In this document: in pieces, positions 1 to 9,157 of the stretch | How positions within the stretch are numbered: the first letter of the stretch is position 1 | How the letters are laid out: the number at the start of each line of letters is the position of its first letter | NCBI RefSeq assembly: GCF_028023875.1 | Contig: NZ_JAQIPB010000002.1 | Location: 310,001-374,000 of the forward strand | From: Xenophilus arseniciresistens | GTDB lineage: Bacteria > Pseudomonadota > Gammaproteobacteria > Burkholderiales > Burkholderiaceae_C | Reading direction: 5' to 3' | DNA length: 64,000 nt | Translations under genes and position numbers: made by a program | The notes under the pieces: generated by a model | Database searches by the model: none | Told to the model about the DNA's origin: nothing | Seen by the model: only the letters and a program-made list of their open reading frames with translations

Positions 1-439
1 TCAGCGTGACCTGCGCATCGCTGGCATAGACGCCCGGCAGGATGTGACGCGCACCGAGCGCACCCAGCACGGGGCGCAGCGCATAGTCCAGCGCCAGCAT
101 GTGGTGGGCACTGCCGCCGGTGGCCAGCGGCAGCACCGTCTTGCCCTTGAGCGCGCTCTGCGGCAGCAGGTCCAAGAAGGTCTTGAGCAGGCCGCTGTAG
201 GCCGCCTTGTAGACCGGCGTGGCCACCACCACCGCGCGCGCCGCCGCCACCTGGTCGGTCGCGCGCTGCAGTTGCGCGTCGTCGAACTGCGCATGCACCA
301 GCGCCTGGGCCGGCAGCTCGCGCACCGTCAGGCGCTGCACCTCCAGCCCGCGCCGGCGCAGGCGCAGCGCCGCGGCATCGAGCAAGGCGGCGGAGCGCGA
401 GGGGGCCGTGGGGCTGCCGGCAATCAGGAGGACGGTCAT
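1..439 (-). CDS. ssuE: NADPH-dependent FMN reductase, SsuE-like (3' end cut off by window)
   Basis: Flavodoxin-fold NAD(P)H:FMN reductase that supplies reduced flavin to flavin-dependent monooxygenases such as alkanesulfonate monooxygenase. Reading leftward from the ATG at 439, the protein begins MTVLLIAGSPTAPSRSAALL, the phosphate-binding GSP-x-SRS loop of the family. A TPVYKAAYSG segment near residue 80 and an LATGG loop near residue 115 are typical of SsuE. The frame is still open at base 1, so about 146 residues are visible and the C-terminus is missing. It lies 55 bases downstream of a sulfate/thiosulfate-type binding protein on the same strand, which supports a sulfur-acquisition role. 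The fold assignment is firm. The exact partner monooxygenase is inference because it would lie outside the window. Confidence 0.85.
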   Translation of the reverse strand, partial: MTVLLIAGSPTAPSRSAALLDAAALRLRRRGLEVQRLTVRELPAQALVHAQFDDAQLQRATDQVAAARAVVVATPVYKAAYSGLLKTFLDLLPQSALKGKTVLPLATGGSAHHMLALDYALRPVLGALGARHILPGVYASDAQVTL

Positions 440-465
440 CGAAGGCTGACGAGAAAGAAGGAAGA

Positions 466-490
466 AAGGAAGAAAGGCGCTGCGGGCGCC
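466..490 (-). terminator. Hairpin with T-rich tail after sbp
   Basis: On the minus strand GGCGC, a five-base loop and GCGCC (476-490) are followed by TTTCTT. The hairpin lies directly after the sbp stop at 495 and before the SsuE-like gene, so it could terminate or attenuate transcription between the two. The stem is only five base pairs. Confidence 0.45.
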
Positions 491-494
491 TGCC

Positions 495-1535
495 TTACTT
501 CTGCTTCTGGGTATAGATCTGGTCGAAGGAGCCGCCGTCGGCGAAGTGCTCCTTGTCGGCCTTGGCCCAGCCGCCGAAGCCCTGGTCGATGGTGAACAGC
601 GTGAGCTTGGGGAAGACCTTGTCGTACTTGGCCTTGGCCTTTTCGGAGACGGCCGGGCGGTAGAAGTGCTTGCCCGCGATGTCCTGGCCCTCTTCGGTGT
701 ACCAGTACTTGAGGTATTCCTCGGCCACGGCGCGGGTGCCGCGCTTGTCCACCACCTTGTCGACCACGGCCACCGCGGGCTCGGCCAGGATGGAGATCGA
801 AGGCACCACGATCTCGAACTTCTCGGGGCCGAATTCCTTGAGCGCCAGGAAGGCCTCGTTCTCCCAGGCCAGCAGCACATCGCCCACGCCGCGCTGCACG
901 AAGGTGATGGTCGAGCCGCGCGCGCCGGTGTCCAGCACGGGCACGTTCTTGTACAGGTTGCCCACGAAGTCCCTGGCCTTGGCATCGCCACCGTACTTGC
1001 GCTTGGCGAATTCCCAGGCCGCCAGGTAGTTCCAGCGTGCGCCGCCCGAGGTCTTGGGGTTGGGCGTGATCACCTGCACGCCGGGCTTGACCAGGTCGTC
1101 CCAGTCCTTCAGGCCCTTGGGGTTGCCTTTCTTGACCAGGAACACGATGGTCGAGGTGTAGGGCGCGCTGTTGTGCGGCAGCCGCTTCTGCCAGTCGGCC
1201 TTGAGCAGGCCGCCGTTCTTGACCAGCGCGTCGGTGTCGCCGGCCAGGGCCAGCGTGGCCACGTCGGCTTCCAGGCCGTCGATGATGGAGCGGGCCTGCT
1301 TGCCCGAGCCGCCATGCGACTGCTTGATGCTCACGTCCTGGTTGGCCTTGGCCTTCCAGTGCGCGGCAAAAGCCTTGTTGAATTCCACGTACAGCTCGCG
1401 AGTGGGGTCGTAGGAGACATTGAGCAGGGTCACCGGCGGCTTGGCCTGGGCGAAGGCCGGGGTCAGCGGCAGGGCCATGGCCAGCGCAGCGCCGGTGCCC
1501 AGGGAAAGCTTGATAAAGTCGCGTCGCAAGTTCAT
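495..1535 (-). CDS. sbp: Sulfate/thiosulfate ABC transporter substrate-binding protein
   Basis: Periplasmic receptor of a CysUWA-type sulfate importer, 346 residues, close to the usual size of Sbp/CysP. The N-terminus [15 protein letters not shown] followed by a hydrophobic stretch ending AFAQA is an export signal with cleavage near residue 31. Family motifs include [24 protein letters not shown] (oxyanion-binding loop), the ADVATLAL segment, [16 protein letters not shown] and the C-terminal [11 protein letters not shown]. The permease and ATPase genes are not next to it within the window. It is followed on the same strand by an SsuE-like flavin reductase, giving a small sulfur cluster. Expression under sulfur limitation by CysB is expected from the family. 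I did not identify a convincing CysB site in the 1536-1707 gap. Confidence 0.93.
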   Translation of the reverse strand: MNLRRDFIKLSLGTGAALAMALPLTPAFAQAKPPVTLLNVSYDPTRELYVEFNKAFAAHWKAKANQDVSIKQSHGGSGKQARSIIDGLEADVATLALAGDTDALVKNGGLLKADWQKRLPHNSAPYTSTIVFLVKKGNPKGLKDWDDLVKPGVQVITPNPKTSGGARWNYLAAWEFAKRKYGGDAKARDFVGNLYKNVPVLDTGARGSTITFVQRGVGDVLLAWENEAFLALKEFGPEKFEIVVPSISILAEPAVAVVDKVVDKRGTRAVAEEYLKYWYTEEGQDIAGKHFYRPAVSEKAKAKYDKVFPKLTLFTIDQGFGGWAKADKEHFADGGSFDQIYTQKQK

Positions 1536-1707
1536 GTTCTACTCATAAATGCATAAGGTCGATGCCCTGCATTCTGGATAGCGCATATCGAATCTGAAAC
1601 AACCGAGTTTTCAGTTCTAAATAGCGAAATGAGCTAAGGCCGCGCCGCTGCAGGCGCCGGCTCCCCCCTCCCCCGATCACCCGCAGATTCATCATCAGAG
1701 GTTCCAC

Positions 1708-1980
1708 ATGGCACGCATGGTCCAGTGCATCAAGCTCGGCACCGAGGCCGAAGGTCTTGACTTTCCCCCCTACCCCGGCGAGCTGGGCAAAAAAATCTGG
1801 CAGAGCGTGAGCAAGCAGGCCTGGGCCGACTGGCTCAAGCACCAGACCATGCTGGTCAACGAGAACCGCCTGAACCTGGCCGACCAGCGCGCCCGCGAGT
1901 ACCTCAAGCGCCAGATGGAAAAGCATTTCTTCGGCGATGGTGCCGACGCCGCCCAGGGCTACGTGCCGCCCAGCAACTGA
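1708..1980 (+). CDS. yggX: Fe(2+)-trafficking / oxidative damage protection protein YggX
   Basis: Small cytosolic protein of 90 residues, the normal length of YggX. In enterobacteria it protects iron-sulfur clusters and is tied to the SoxRS response. The sequence opens [25 protein letters not shown], containing the conserved V-x-C motif (Cys7) and the D-x-PPYPGE turn. The central [17 protein letters not shown] segment and the C-terminal [14 protein letters not shown] helix are also family hallmarks. It stands alone, divergent from sbp, and is followed at once by a strong intrinsic terminator, so it is probably monocistronic. Confidence 0.96.
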   Translation: MARMVQCIKLGTEAEGLDFPPYPGELGKKIWQSVSKQAWADWLKHQTMLVNENRLNLADQRAREYLKRQMEKHFFGDGADAAQGYVPPSN

Positions 1981-2009
1981 GCGAACCGGCCCAGGCGCCA
2001 GACACGATG

Positions 2010-2034
2010 CCGGCCCTCAGGGCCGGTTTTTTTT
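2010..2034 (+). terminator. Intrinsic terminator of yggX
   Basis: A perfect 7-bp stem CCGGCCC / GGGCCGG with a TCA loop is followed by eight T residues, 30 bases after the yggX stop. It is the clearest rho-independent terminator in the window. Confidence 0.92.
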
Positions 2035-2123
2035 GGCGATTTGCCGGTCGATGACGCGCGCGGGGCGCAAGCGCCGGGCGCACCGTCATCGACGGCGCCC
2101 ATGCCGCTCCTACACTGCGGCGC

Positions 2124-3989
2124 ATGCGCCACTCGACGGCTCCGGTCCAGCTCGATGCCCCCGCCTTCGGGCCCGCTGCGGTGCAGGACAGACCCGAGGC
2201 CCGCGCCCGGCTGATCCGCGAACGCCTGCTGCGCCGCATGTTCGCGATGGGGCCGCCCACCCTGCTCTCGGCCGGCGTGGCGGTCCTGGCCCTGTCGGCC
2301 GTCTTCTTCTGGCTGTCGCGCAGCGTGTGGCCGCTGCTCTGGGGCCTTCTGCTGGGCGTGCTGCTGGCCCTGCGCTGGGGCTTCATGCGCTGGAATGCGC
2401 GCCTGTATCCCGAACCCGAGTTCGCCCTGCGCCAGCCGGCCGGCGCCTGGCGCTACCTGTTGCCGCTCACGGTCTATGCCTTCGGCTGGACCGCCGCCCC
2501 CTGGGCGCTGATGCCGCCCGGCACCGAAACGCCCGAGCGCATCCTGATCCTGCTGCTGGGCCTGTTCAGCACGCTGATCGGCGCCGTGCCCATCCTCGCC
2601 AACTGGCCCGCCATGGTGCCGGCCTTCGTGCTGCCCTTCACGCTGGGCGTGGTGAGCCGCTTTGGCTGGATGGGCGGCAGCGACGGCGGTTTTGCCTGCG
2701 CGGTCGCGCTGATCTTCGGCGCGGCCATGGCCCGCTTCTCGCTGTCGCAGCACCAGTTGATCCGGCGCAGCCTGTCCGACCAGATCGACAAGGAACTGCT
2801 GAGCGAGCAGTTGCTGGACCAGTCGCAGGAGCTGCAGCGCCTGAACCGCGAGCGCAGCCGCTTCTTCGCCTCGGCCAGCCATGACCTGCGCCAGCCGGTG
2901 CACGCGCTGGCCCTGTTCTCGCGCTCGCTGGAGCGCGACCTGGCCGGCCACGCGCTGGCCCCCGTGGCCGCGCGCGTGGTGCAGGCCACCGACGCCGTCA
3001 GCGGCCTGCTCAACGCGATGCTGGACATCTCCAAGATCGACGCCGGCACCGTGGTGCCGCAGCCGCGCGCGATCGCGGCCGACCAGCTCTTCCTGCGCCT
3101 GGCGCAGTTGTTCGAGTCGCGCGCGCAGGAGGCCGGGCTGAGCCTGCGCTTTCACCTAGTGCCCGAATGGCTGCAGACTGACCCCGAGCTGCTGCTGCGC
3201 ATCGTCACCAACTTCGTGGACAACGCGCTCAAGTACACGCGCCGCGGTGGCCTGCTGGTCAGCGCGCGCCCGCGCGGCGAGCGGCTGCGCATCGCCGTGT
3301 GGGACACCGGACTGGGCATCGCGCCCGAGCACATGCCCCATGTGTTCGACGAGTTCTACCAGGTCGACAACCCGCAGCGCGACGTGGCGCGCGGCCTGGG
3401 CATCGGCCTGGCCATCGTCAAGCGCCTGGCCGAACTGCTGGGCGCCGAGGTGGGCGCGCGCTCGCGCAGGAGCCGCGGCAGCGTGTTCTGGATCGACGTG
3501 CCGCGCCAGTGGCACCGGCCGCAGGAACTGGCGCCGCCGCCGGCGCAGCAGGGCACGGCGCCGCCCGCGGCCGCCCATTCGCAGCCCATGCCCCGGCCGC
3601 CCGCGCCGCGCCTGCTGCTGCTGGACGACGAGCTGCCCGTGGGCGAGGCGGTGCGCATGTGGCTGTCGCCGCATTGCGCGCGCATCGAGGTCACGCAGCG
3701 CCTGGAGGCCGCGCGCGCCCTCGTGCAGGCTGCGCCCGATGGCTTCGACGCCTTCATCATCGACTTCCGGCTGGCCGATCCGCAGGACGGCATCGCCGCC
3801 ACGGCCGAGCTGCGCCGGCTGGCCGGGCGCGCGGTGCCCACCATCCTCGTGACCGGCGACACCGACCCCGCGCGCGTGCGCGCCGCCTATGCCAGCGGCC
3901 TGGTCGTGATGTTCAAGCCCGTGCAGCCCGAGCTGCTGCTGCAGACCCTGCACCAGATCATCGCCGCCGCCGGCCCCGCGCGGCGCTGA
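2124..3989 (+). CDS. Membrane hybrid sensor histidine kinase / response regulator
   Basis: A 621-residue hybrid two-component protein. The first ~190 residues carry about five or six hydrophobic helices (from around residue 45) with no obvious periplasmic domain. A short coiled coil precedes the dimerisation/phosphoacceptor helix with SASHDLRQPVHALALFS (His253). The ATPase domain shows NFVDNALKYT (N box), DTGLGIA (G1) and GLGIGLAIVK (G2). After a Pro/Ala-rich linker, a C-terminal receiver begins near residue 494 with LLLLDDE, phosphoacceptor Asp547 in IIDFRLAD and a conserved lysine in MFKPVQP. This layout (DLRQPVHAL box plus C-terminal REC) is common in Burkholderiales. There is no DNA-binding output and no adjacent regulator, so the partner is unknown. 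Confidence 0.9.
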   Translation: MRHSTAPVQLDAPAFGPAAVQDRPEARARLIRERLLRRMFAMGPPTLLSAGVAVLALSAVFFWLSRSVWPLLWGLLLGVLLALRWGFMRWNARLYPEPEFALRQPAGAWRYLLPLTVYAFGWTAAPWALMPPGTETPERILILLLGLFSTLIGAVPILANWPAMVPAFVLPFTLGVVSRFGWMGGSDGGFACAVALIFGAAMARFSLSQHQLIRRSLSDQIDKELLSEQLLDQSQELQRLNRERSRFFASASHDLRQPVHALALFSRSLERDLAGHALAPVAARVVQATDAVSGLLNAMLDISKIDAGTVVPQPRAIAADQLFLRLAQLFESRAQEAGLSLRFHLVPEWLQTDPELLLRIVTNFVDNALKYTRRGGLLVSARPRGERLRIAVWDTGLGIAPEHMPHVFDEFYQVDNPQRDVARGLGIGLAIVKRLAELLGAEVGARSRRSRGSVFWIDVPRQWHRPQELAPPPAQQGTAPPAAAHSQPMPRPPAPRLLLLDDELPVGEAVRMWLSPHCARIEVTQRLEAARALVQAAPDGFDAFIIDFRLADPQDGIAATAELRRLAGRAVPTILVTGDTDPARVRAAYASGLVVMFKPVQPELLLQTLHQIIAAAGPARR

Positions 3990-4083
3990 GCACCCGGCCC
4001 GCACCGCGCCGCGTGGTCAAATCGGCGCCCCCTGGCGCCTCGCCCGGCGCCACCGCCCTTGCCCCACCCTTGCAGCCCTGCGC

Positions 4084-5961
4084 ATGATCGCCCCTGTCGA
4101 ATGGCGGCCCGACGGCCTGCCCTTCAGCCCCCGCTTCGGCGACATCTACCACTCCGAAAGCGGCGCACTGGCGCAGACGCGCCACGTGTTCATCGGCGGC
4201 TGCGGCCTGCCGCAGGCCTGGCGCGGCCAGGCGCAATGGCGCATCCTGGAAACCGGCTTCGGCCTGGGCCTGAACTTCCTGGCCACCTGGCAGGCCTGGC
4301 GTGCCGACCCGCAGCGCCCCGGCCTGCTGCATTTCGTCTCGGTCGAAGCCTTTCCGGTGACGCAGGAAGACCTGCTGCGCGCCGCGCGCGCCCACCCCGA
4401 GCTCCTGCCGCTGGCTGAGGCGCTGGCCGCGCAGTGGCAGGGCCTGCTGCCCGGCTTTCACCGGCTGGCCTTCGACCAGGGGCGCGTGCTGCTGACGCTG
4501 TGCGTGGGCGAGGTGCAGCCCATGCTGCGCGCGCACCGGCCCTTCCAGGCAGACAGCCTGTTCCTGGACGGCTTCAGCCCGCGCCTGAACCCGCAGATGT
4601 GGACACCCGAGACGCTCAAGGCCGTCGCGCGCTTCGCGCGGCCCGGCACGCGGCTGGGCACCTGGACCTATGCGCGCGCCGTGCGCGATGCGCTGACGCC
4701 GCTGGGCTTCGTGCTCACGCGCGCGCCCGGCCTGCCGCCCAAGCGCGACGCGCTGCAGGGGGTGTTTGCGCCCAACTGGACGCGCCGCCCCTCGCCGGCC
4801 GTGCAGCAGGTGCTGGATGAAGAGGCCGGCCCGATCGCACGCTGCGCCGTGGTGGGTGCCGGCCTGGCCGGCGCGGCCGTGGCGGCCAGCCTGGCCCGGC
4901 GCGGCTGGCAGGTGACGGTGCTCGATGCCGCCGCCCGGCCGGCGGCCGCGGCCTCGGGCACGCCCGCGGCCGTGCTCGCGCCCCATGTGTCGCCCGACGA
5001 CGCCCTGCTTTCCCGCCTGACCCGCGCCGGCGCCCGCGCCACCTGGCAGGAGGTGCGGCGCCTGCTGGTGCAGGGGCAGGACTGGCAGGCCCCGGGCGTG
5101 CTGGAGCGGCGCACGCCCCAGGGCCTGCGCCTGCCGCCGCTGTGGCAGCCCGATGGACCCAACCGCTCGTGGGTCGCCGACGCAGCCACGCTGCAGGCCG
5201 CCGCGCTGCCGACCGACACGCCCGCGCTGCGGCACGACGAGGGCGGCTGGGTGCGGCCCGCGCGGCTGGTGCAGGCCTGGCTCGCGCAGCCGGGCATCCG
5301 CTTCGAGGGCGAGGCGCCCATCGCGCGCATCGACTGGGCGGACGGCCTGTTCACGCTGAGCGACGCCGCAGGCCGCGTGCGGGCCCGGGCCGAGCGCGTG
5401 GTGCTGGCCGGTGGCGCCAGCGGCCGGGCCCTGGCGCAGGGCCTGCCGCTGCAGCCCGTGCGCGGCCAACTGGCCTGGGGGCCTCACCCCGAGGAAGGCC
5501 TGGCCGCCGGCGTGCTGCCTGCCATGCCGCTCAACGGCGACGGGCACCTGGTGCCCTGGCTGGCCGACGACGCGGGCCGGCCCTGCTGGCTCACGGGTTC
5601 GACCTTCGAGCCCGGCGACGACAGCAGCGCGCTGCGGCCCGAAGGCCGGGCCCACAACCTCGCGCGGCTCGCGCGCCTGCATCCGCCGCTGGCCGCAGCG
5701 CTGGCACCGGCCTTTGCGCAGGGCCGGGTGCAGGACTGGGCCGGCGTGCGCTGCGCCTCGGCCGACCGGCGCCCGCTGGTGGGTCCGCTCGATGCGGCCC
5801 GGCCGGGCCTGTGGGTCTGCACCGCGCTGGGCTCGCGCGGGTTGAGCTTTGCCACGCTGTGCGCCGAGCTGCTGGCCGCGCGCTGGCATGGCGAACCGCT
5901 GCCGGTGCCCGCGGCCTGGGCCCGCGGCGTGGACACGGCGCGGCTGCGCGACGCGGGCTGA
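4084..5961 (+). CDS. mnmC: Bifunctional tRNA mnm5s2U34 methyltransferase / FAD-dependent cmnm5s2U34 oxidoreductase
   Basis: MnmC completes the 5-methylaminomethyl-2-thiouridine modification at the tRNA wobble position. The 625-residue chain has both modules. The N-terminal methyltransferase (about residues 1-240) has ETGFGLGLNFLATW as SAM site and DSLFLDGFSPRLNPQMW as the family signature. The C-terminal FAD oxidoreductase starts with VVGAGLAGAAVAASLARRGW, a Rossmann dinucleotide motif, and ends with a GSRGLSFATLCAELLA segment. Length and order match the fused enzyme of proteobacteria. The ATG follows a short gap after the sensor kinase, and the gene converges on the diguanylate cyclase. Confidence 0.96.
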   Translation: MIAPVEWRPDGLPFSPRFGDIYHSESGALAQTRHVFIGGCGLPQAWRGQAQWRILETGFGLGLNFLATWQAWRADPQRPGLLHFVSVEAFPVTQEDLLRAARAHPELLPLAEALAAQWQGLLPGFHRLAFDQGRVLLTLCVGEVQPMLRAHRPFQADSLFLDGFSPRLNPQMWTPETLKAVARFARPGTRLGTWTYARAVRDALTPLGFVLTRAPGLPPKRDALQGVFAPNWTRRPSPAVQQVLDEEAGPIARCAVVGAGLAGAAVAASLARRGWQVTVLDAAARPAAAASGTPAAVLAPHVSPDDALLSRLTRAGARATWQEVRRLLVQGQDWQAPGVLERRTPQGLRLPPLWQPDGPNRSWVADAATLQAAALPTDTPALRHDEGGWVRPARLVQAWLAQPGIRFEGEAPIARIDWADGLFTLSDAAGRVRARAERVVLAGGASGRALAQGLPLQPVRGQLAWGPHPEEGLAAGVLPAMPLNGDGHLVPWLADDAGRPCWLTGSTFEPGDDSSALRPEGRAHNLARLARLHPPLAAALAPAFAQGRVQDWAGVRCASADRRPLVGPLDAARPGLWVCTALGSRGLSFATLCAELLAARWHGEPLPVPAAWARGVDTARLRDAG

Positions 5962-5990
5962 TCCCGCGCCAGGCCGCGCCAGGCCGCGCC

Positions 5991-7181
5991 TCAGGGGCGC
6001 GATTGCGGGGCCGCCTGCAACGGCGACGGTGCAGCATCGCGCTCGGCCGGCCCGGCCTGCTGCACCTGGTTGCGGCCCTGCCCCTTGGCCCGGTAGAGCG
6101 CGCGGTCGGCACGCTGGATCAGCGCGTCCAGCGGGGTCTGCGGGCTCTGCGTGGGGCCCGCCAGCGCCAGGCCGATGCTCACCGTGCAGCCCAGCGCGCG
6201 CGCCTGCACGGCCTGCCGCAGACGCTCCGCCACTTCCAGGGCCTGCGCGGCAGCATGGCCTTCGAGCAGGATGACGAACTCCTCGCCGCCGTAGCGGCCC
6301 AGCGCCGCGCCCGGCGGCAGCGCGTCGGCCATCACGCGCGCCAGGGTGGCCAGCACGCGGTCACCGGCCTGGTGGCCCTGGGCGTCATTGATGCGCTTGA
6401 AATGGTCCAGGTCCAGCATCAGCACGGCCACCAGCGGCCGGCCCGGGTCGGCCAGCGCAGCCTCGGCACGGCTCATCCAGCTGCGGCGCGTCAGGGCATG
6501 GGTCAGCCCGTCGTGCGTGGCCATGTGCTCGAACTCGACGCGCACGCGCTCGGTGGCCATGAACAGCACGCCCACGCCCAGCAGCAGCACGGCAAAGGCA
6601 TAGGAGGCCACGTAGGCGCCCTGCACCGACGAGGGCATGTAGATGTGCATGTCGGGGCGGTCCACCCACCAGGTCAGCACGCCCCGCACCCCCATCACCA
6701 GACTCAGGCAGCCCAGCACGCCGGCCATGAAGCGCGAGGCCCAGCCCTGGCCGTGGCGCAGCAAAAGCCGCAGGTGCGCCAGCGCGATGAAGGCCAGCGT
6801 GCCGGTGAACACGCTGATGCGCACCCGGTAGTCGGGCACCACGAACTGGAAGAAGGCGATCACGCCCAGGCTGATGCAGCACAGCCACAGCATGGGCCCG
6901 GGCGCCTTCGGGCAGCCGAGGAAGCGCCGGCTGCCCGCCATCAGCAGCGCGAAGCCGAACATCACCAGCGCATTGCCCGGCATGGTGGCCAGGCCCGTGG
7001 GCAGCACGTGGTTGAGCAGGTACGAGGCCGTGCCCAGCGCGTACATCAGCAGCGCGCAGCCCCAGGCGCGCAGGCCCGGGATCCGCGCTGCATAGCGGCC
7101 CGGCAGGCCCAGCAGGAGCGCGCCGATGACCAGGGACATCAGCCCAGCCATCGTGCTCATCGAAACGGGGTCCAGGCGCAT
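5991..7181 (-). CDS. Membrane-anchored diguanylate cyclase (GGDEF)
   Basis: Synthesises cyclic di-GMP from two GTP. The chosen ATG gives 396 residues beginning MRLDPVSMSTMAG. Reading could start 37 codons earlier, but that extension is Arg-rich, lies in the intergenic stretch and lacks family character. An alternative inner start is the ATG at 7160. About six transmembrane helices fill residues 10-195 and probably form a sensory module. The cytosolic GGDEF domain follows with LDLDHFKRINDAQGH, an intact GRYGGEEFV active-site loop and a C-terminal VSIGLA strand. No RxxD inhibitory site is obvious just before the GGEEF loop. There is no EAL domain. It is convergent with mnmC. Confidence 0.92.
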   Translation of the reverse strand: MRLDPVSMSTMAGLMSLVIGALLLGLPGRYAARIPGLRAWGCALLMYALGTASYLLNHVLPTGLATMPGNALVMFGFALLMAGSRRFLGCPKAPGPMLWLCCISLGVIAFFQFVVPDYRVRISVFTGTLAFIALAHLRLLLRHGQGWASRFMAGVLGCLSLVMGVRGVLTWWVDRPDMHIYMPSSVQGAYVASYAFAVLLLGVGVLFMATERVRVEFEHMATHDGLTHALTRRSWMSRAEAALADPGRPLVAVLMLDLDHFKRINDAQGHQAGDRVLATLARVMADALPPGAALGRYGGEEFVILLEGHAAAQALEVAERLRQAVQARALGCTVSIGLALAGPTQSPQTPLDALIQRADRALYRAKGQGRNQVQQAGPAERDAAPSPLQAAPQSRP

Positions 7182-7397
7182 GAGGAAGGTTCGGGATTCG
7201 GGCCGGCGGCCCTGCGGGCGGGAGCCCCGCCGACGCGTGTACGATTTGTCACCGATTATTTCATCCACACTGCAAAAAGGGTGAAAAAACATCCGCCCCG
7301 CAGCCTTCCACGGTGCCCGCGGGACGACGCCAGCCGGCCCGGCGTGGGCGCGTCACCGCGCCATCGGAGAATGCAGGGCTGTTCCAGCGGGCCTGCC

Positions 7398-8294
7398 ATG
7401 ACCACGCGCTACGACATCCTCCACACCACCACCTATCGCTACACCGAGCCGGTCAACTTCGGCCTGCACCGCGTGATGTTCCGCCCCCGCGACAGCCACG
7501 ACCTGCGCGTGCTGGCCACCGATCTGCAGGTGAGCCCGCAGGCCCATGTGCGGCTGATCCAGGACCCGCACTCGAACTCGGTGGCGCTGGTGCAGCCGCA
7601 GGGGCCGGCGACGGAACTGACCATCGTGTGCGCCTTCACCATCGAATACGTGCCGGGCCTGGAAGACGACCTGCCGCTGGAGCCGGCCGCCGAATTCCTG
7701 CCCTTTGCCTATTCGGTGCAGGAGCGGCTGGACCTGGAGCACTACCTGCGCCCGCACCACGAAGACCCCGACGGCACGCTGATCCGCTGGGCCCACCAGT
7801 TCCTGCGCAGCGACCAGCCCAACAGCACGCGCGAGACCCTCACGCGCATGAACGCGCACATCGCGCAGAGCCTGAAGTACCAGGCCCGCGACGAGGAAGG
7901 CACGCAGACCCCGCTGGAAACCCTGGCCGTGGGCGGCGGCAGCTGCCGCGACTACGCGCTGCTGATGATGGAAGCGGCGCGCCGCCTGGGCATTGCCACG
8001 CGCTTCGTCTCGGGCTACCTGTACGACGCCGCCCTCGACGAGAACGCCCAGGAACCGGGCGACAGCATCGTGGGCGCCGGTGCCACGCATGCCTGGCTGC
8101 AGGCCTACCTTCCGGGCGCGGGCTGGGTGGCCTTCGACCCCACCAACAACCTCATGGGCAGCGCACGCCTGATCCGCGTGGGCGTGGCGCGCGACCCGGC
8201 CCTGGCCCCGCCGATCGCCGGCAGCTGGTTCGGCGAAGCCGACGCCTATGCAGGCATGGACGTGGTGGTGAAAGTCACGCGTCGGCGCGAATAA
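7398..8294 (+). CDS. Transglutaminase-like cysteine protease-fold protein
   Basis: 298-residue protein with the bacterial transglutaminase N-terminal beta domain (about 1-80, beginning MTTRYDILHTTTYRYTEPVN) and a transglutaminase core. The catalytic triad is visible: Cys183 in GGGSCRDYALLMMEAAR, His231 in GATHAWLQAYLPG and Asp247 in WVAFDPTNN. No signal peptide is present, so the protein is probably cytosolic. Relatives are often annotated as putative cysteine proteases, but their substrates are unknown. The frame is open far upstream (through the antisense of the diguanylate cyclase gene). The ATG at 7398 is chosen because family homology begins there. The SRAP-like gene starts 12 bases after its stop, suggesting co-transcription. 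Confidence 0.9.
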   Translation: MTTRYDILHTTTYRYTEPVNFGLHRVMFRPRDSHDLRVLATDLQVSPQAHVRLIQDPHSNSVALVQPQGPATELTIVCAFTIEYVPGLEDDLPLEPAAEFLPFAYSVQERLDLEHYLRPHHEDPDGTLIRWAHQFLRSDQPNSTRETLTRMNAHIAQSLKYQARDEEGTQTPLETLAVGGGSCRDYALLMMEAARRLGIATRFVSGYLYDAALDENAQEPGDSIVGAGATHAWLQAYLPGAGWVAFDPTNNLMGSARLIRVGVARDPALAPPIAGSWFGEADAYAGMDVVVKVTRRRE

Positions 8295-8306
8295 GCTTTT
8301 CCGATC

Positions 8307-9023
8307 ATGACCAGCCGCTGCGATTCGCTCCAGACCCCGTCCCTCTACCCCGAAGCCTTCGGCGTTGCGCCGCCCGACGTGCTGGGCGACAAGCGCATGC
8401 GCCCCCGGCAGCCGGCCTTCATGCTCTGGCGCGGCCTGCCGGCAGACAACCCGGCGCAGCCCGCGCCCGCCCGGCTGCTCGCGGCCGCGCAATGGGGCCT
8501 GGTGCCGCACTGGGTCAAGTCTGAAAGCGATGGCAAGCTGCGCGCGCCCAAGCTGGTGGAGGCGCGTTCAGAAACCGTGACCACCTCCCGGGCCTTCCGC
8601 GACGCCTGGCTGCAGGGCCAGCGCTGCATCGTGCCGGTCATGGCCTTCTATGCCGACGACTGGCGCAGCGGCAAGGCCGTGCCCACGCGCATCTGGCGCA
8701 CCGACGGCCGCCCCATGGGCGTGGCGGGCCTGTGGGCGCGCTGGCTCGGCCCCGAGGGCCAGGCGCTGCTGAGCTTTGCGCTGCTGACCGTCAACGCCAA
8801 CGGCCACGGCCTCATGCACCGCTACCGCCCGCCCGGCAACGACGCGCACATGCCGGTGCTGCTCAACGAAGGCGCCTATGACGCCTGGCTGGACGCGCGC
8901 GTGGAAAAGGCCAAGGAGTTCATGCGCCCCTACCCGGCCCAGAGCCTCACGGCCAACCCGGTGCAGGACAAGGGCGGCAGCGGCGGCCCGCACCACAGCA
9001 GGCTGCCGCCGCAGCTGCGCTGA
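8307..9023 (+). CDS. SRAP-domain (YedK/HMCES-like) protein with altered active site
   Basis: 238 residues matching the SOS-response-associated peptidase fold: AAQWGLVPHWVK, EARSETVTTSRAFRDAW, RCIVPVMAFY and HMPVLLNEGAYDAWL align with YedK in order. Canonical SRAP proteins crosslink abasic sites through Cys2 and use Asn, Glu and His helpers. Here the only N-terminal cysteine is Cys5. By my alignment Glu85 replaces the Asn, the F-(Y)-E-W glutamate is lost (AFYADDW, residues 113-119), and the catalytic His position is occupied by Asp, with a His two residues later. The ATG at 8307 is the only plausible start, and no alternative places Cys at position 2. The fold is confident; abasic-site crosslinking activity is doubtful. 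Confidence 0.82.
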   Translation: MTSRCDSLQTPSLYPEAFGVAPPDVLGDKRMRPRQPAFMLWRGLPADNPAQPAPARLLAAAQWGLVPHWVKSESDGKLRAPKLVEARSETVTTSRAFRDAWLQGQRCIVPVMAFYADDWRSGKAVPTRIWRTDGRPMGVAGLWARWLGPEGQALLSFALLTVNANGHGLMHRYRPPGNDAHMPVLLNEGAYDAWLDARVEKAKEFMRPYPAQSLTANPVQDKGGSGGPHHSRLPPQLR

Positions 9024-9157
9024 AGCCGCGGGGCCCGGCCCGCTCGGGCGCGGCGGCCTGGCGCGGCCTGCCATGCGCGCTTCTCATGTCTGCCGGGCCG
9101 ATTTCGCATGCCGCTGCGCGCAGGCGCCGCCCACACTGGCTGCATCGCATTTCTGCC

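Noticed and set aside
1536-1707. CysB binding site and promoter for sbp
   Set aside because: AT-rich with small dyads (GATA-N5-TATC near 1577), but nothing I can align with a CysB site with confidence.
5142-8294. A continuous plus-strand frame from inside mnmC through the diguanylate cyclase into the transglutaminase gene, as if a 1050-residue fusion
   Set aside because: Only the last 298 codons have protein-family character; the remainder is the wrong frame of mnmC and the antisense of the cyclase gene.
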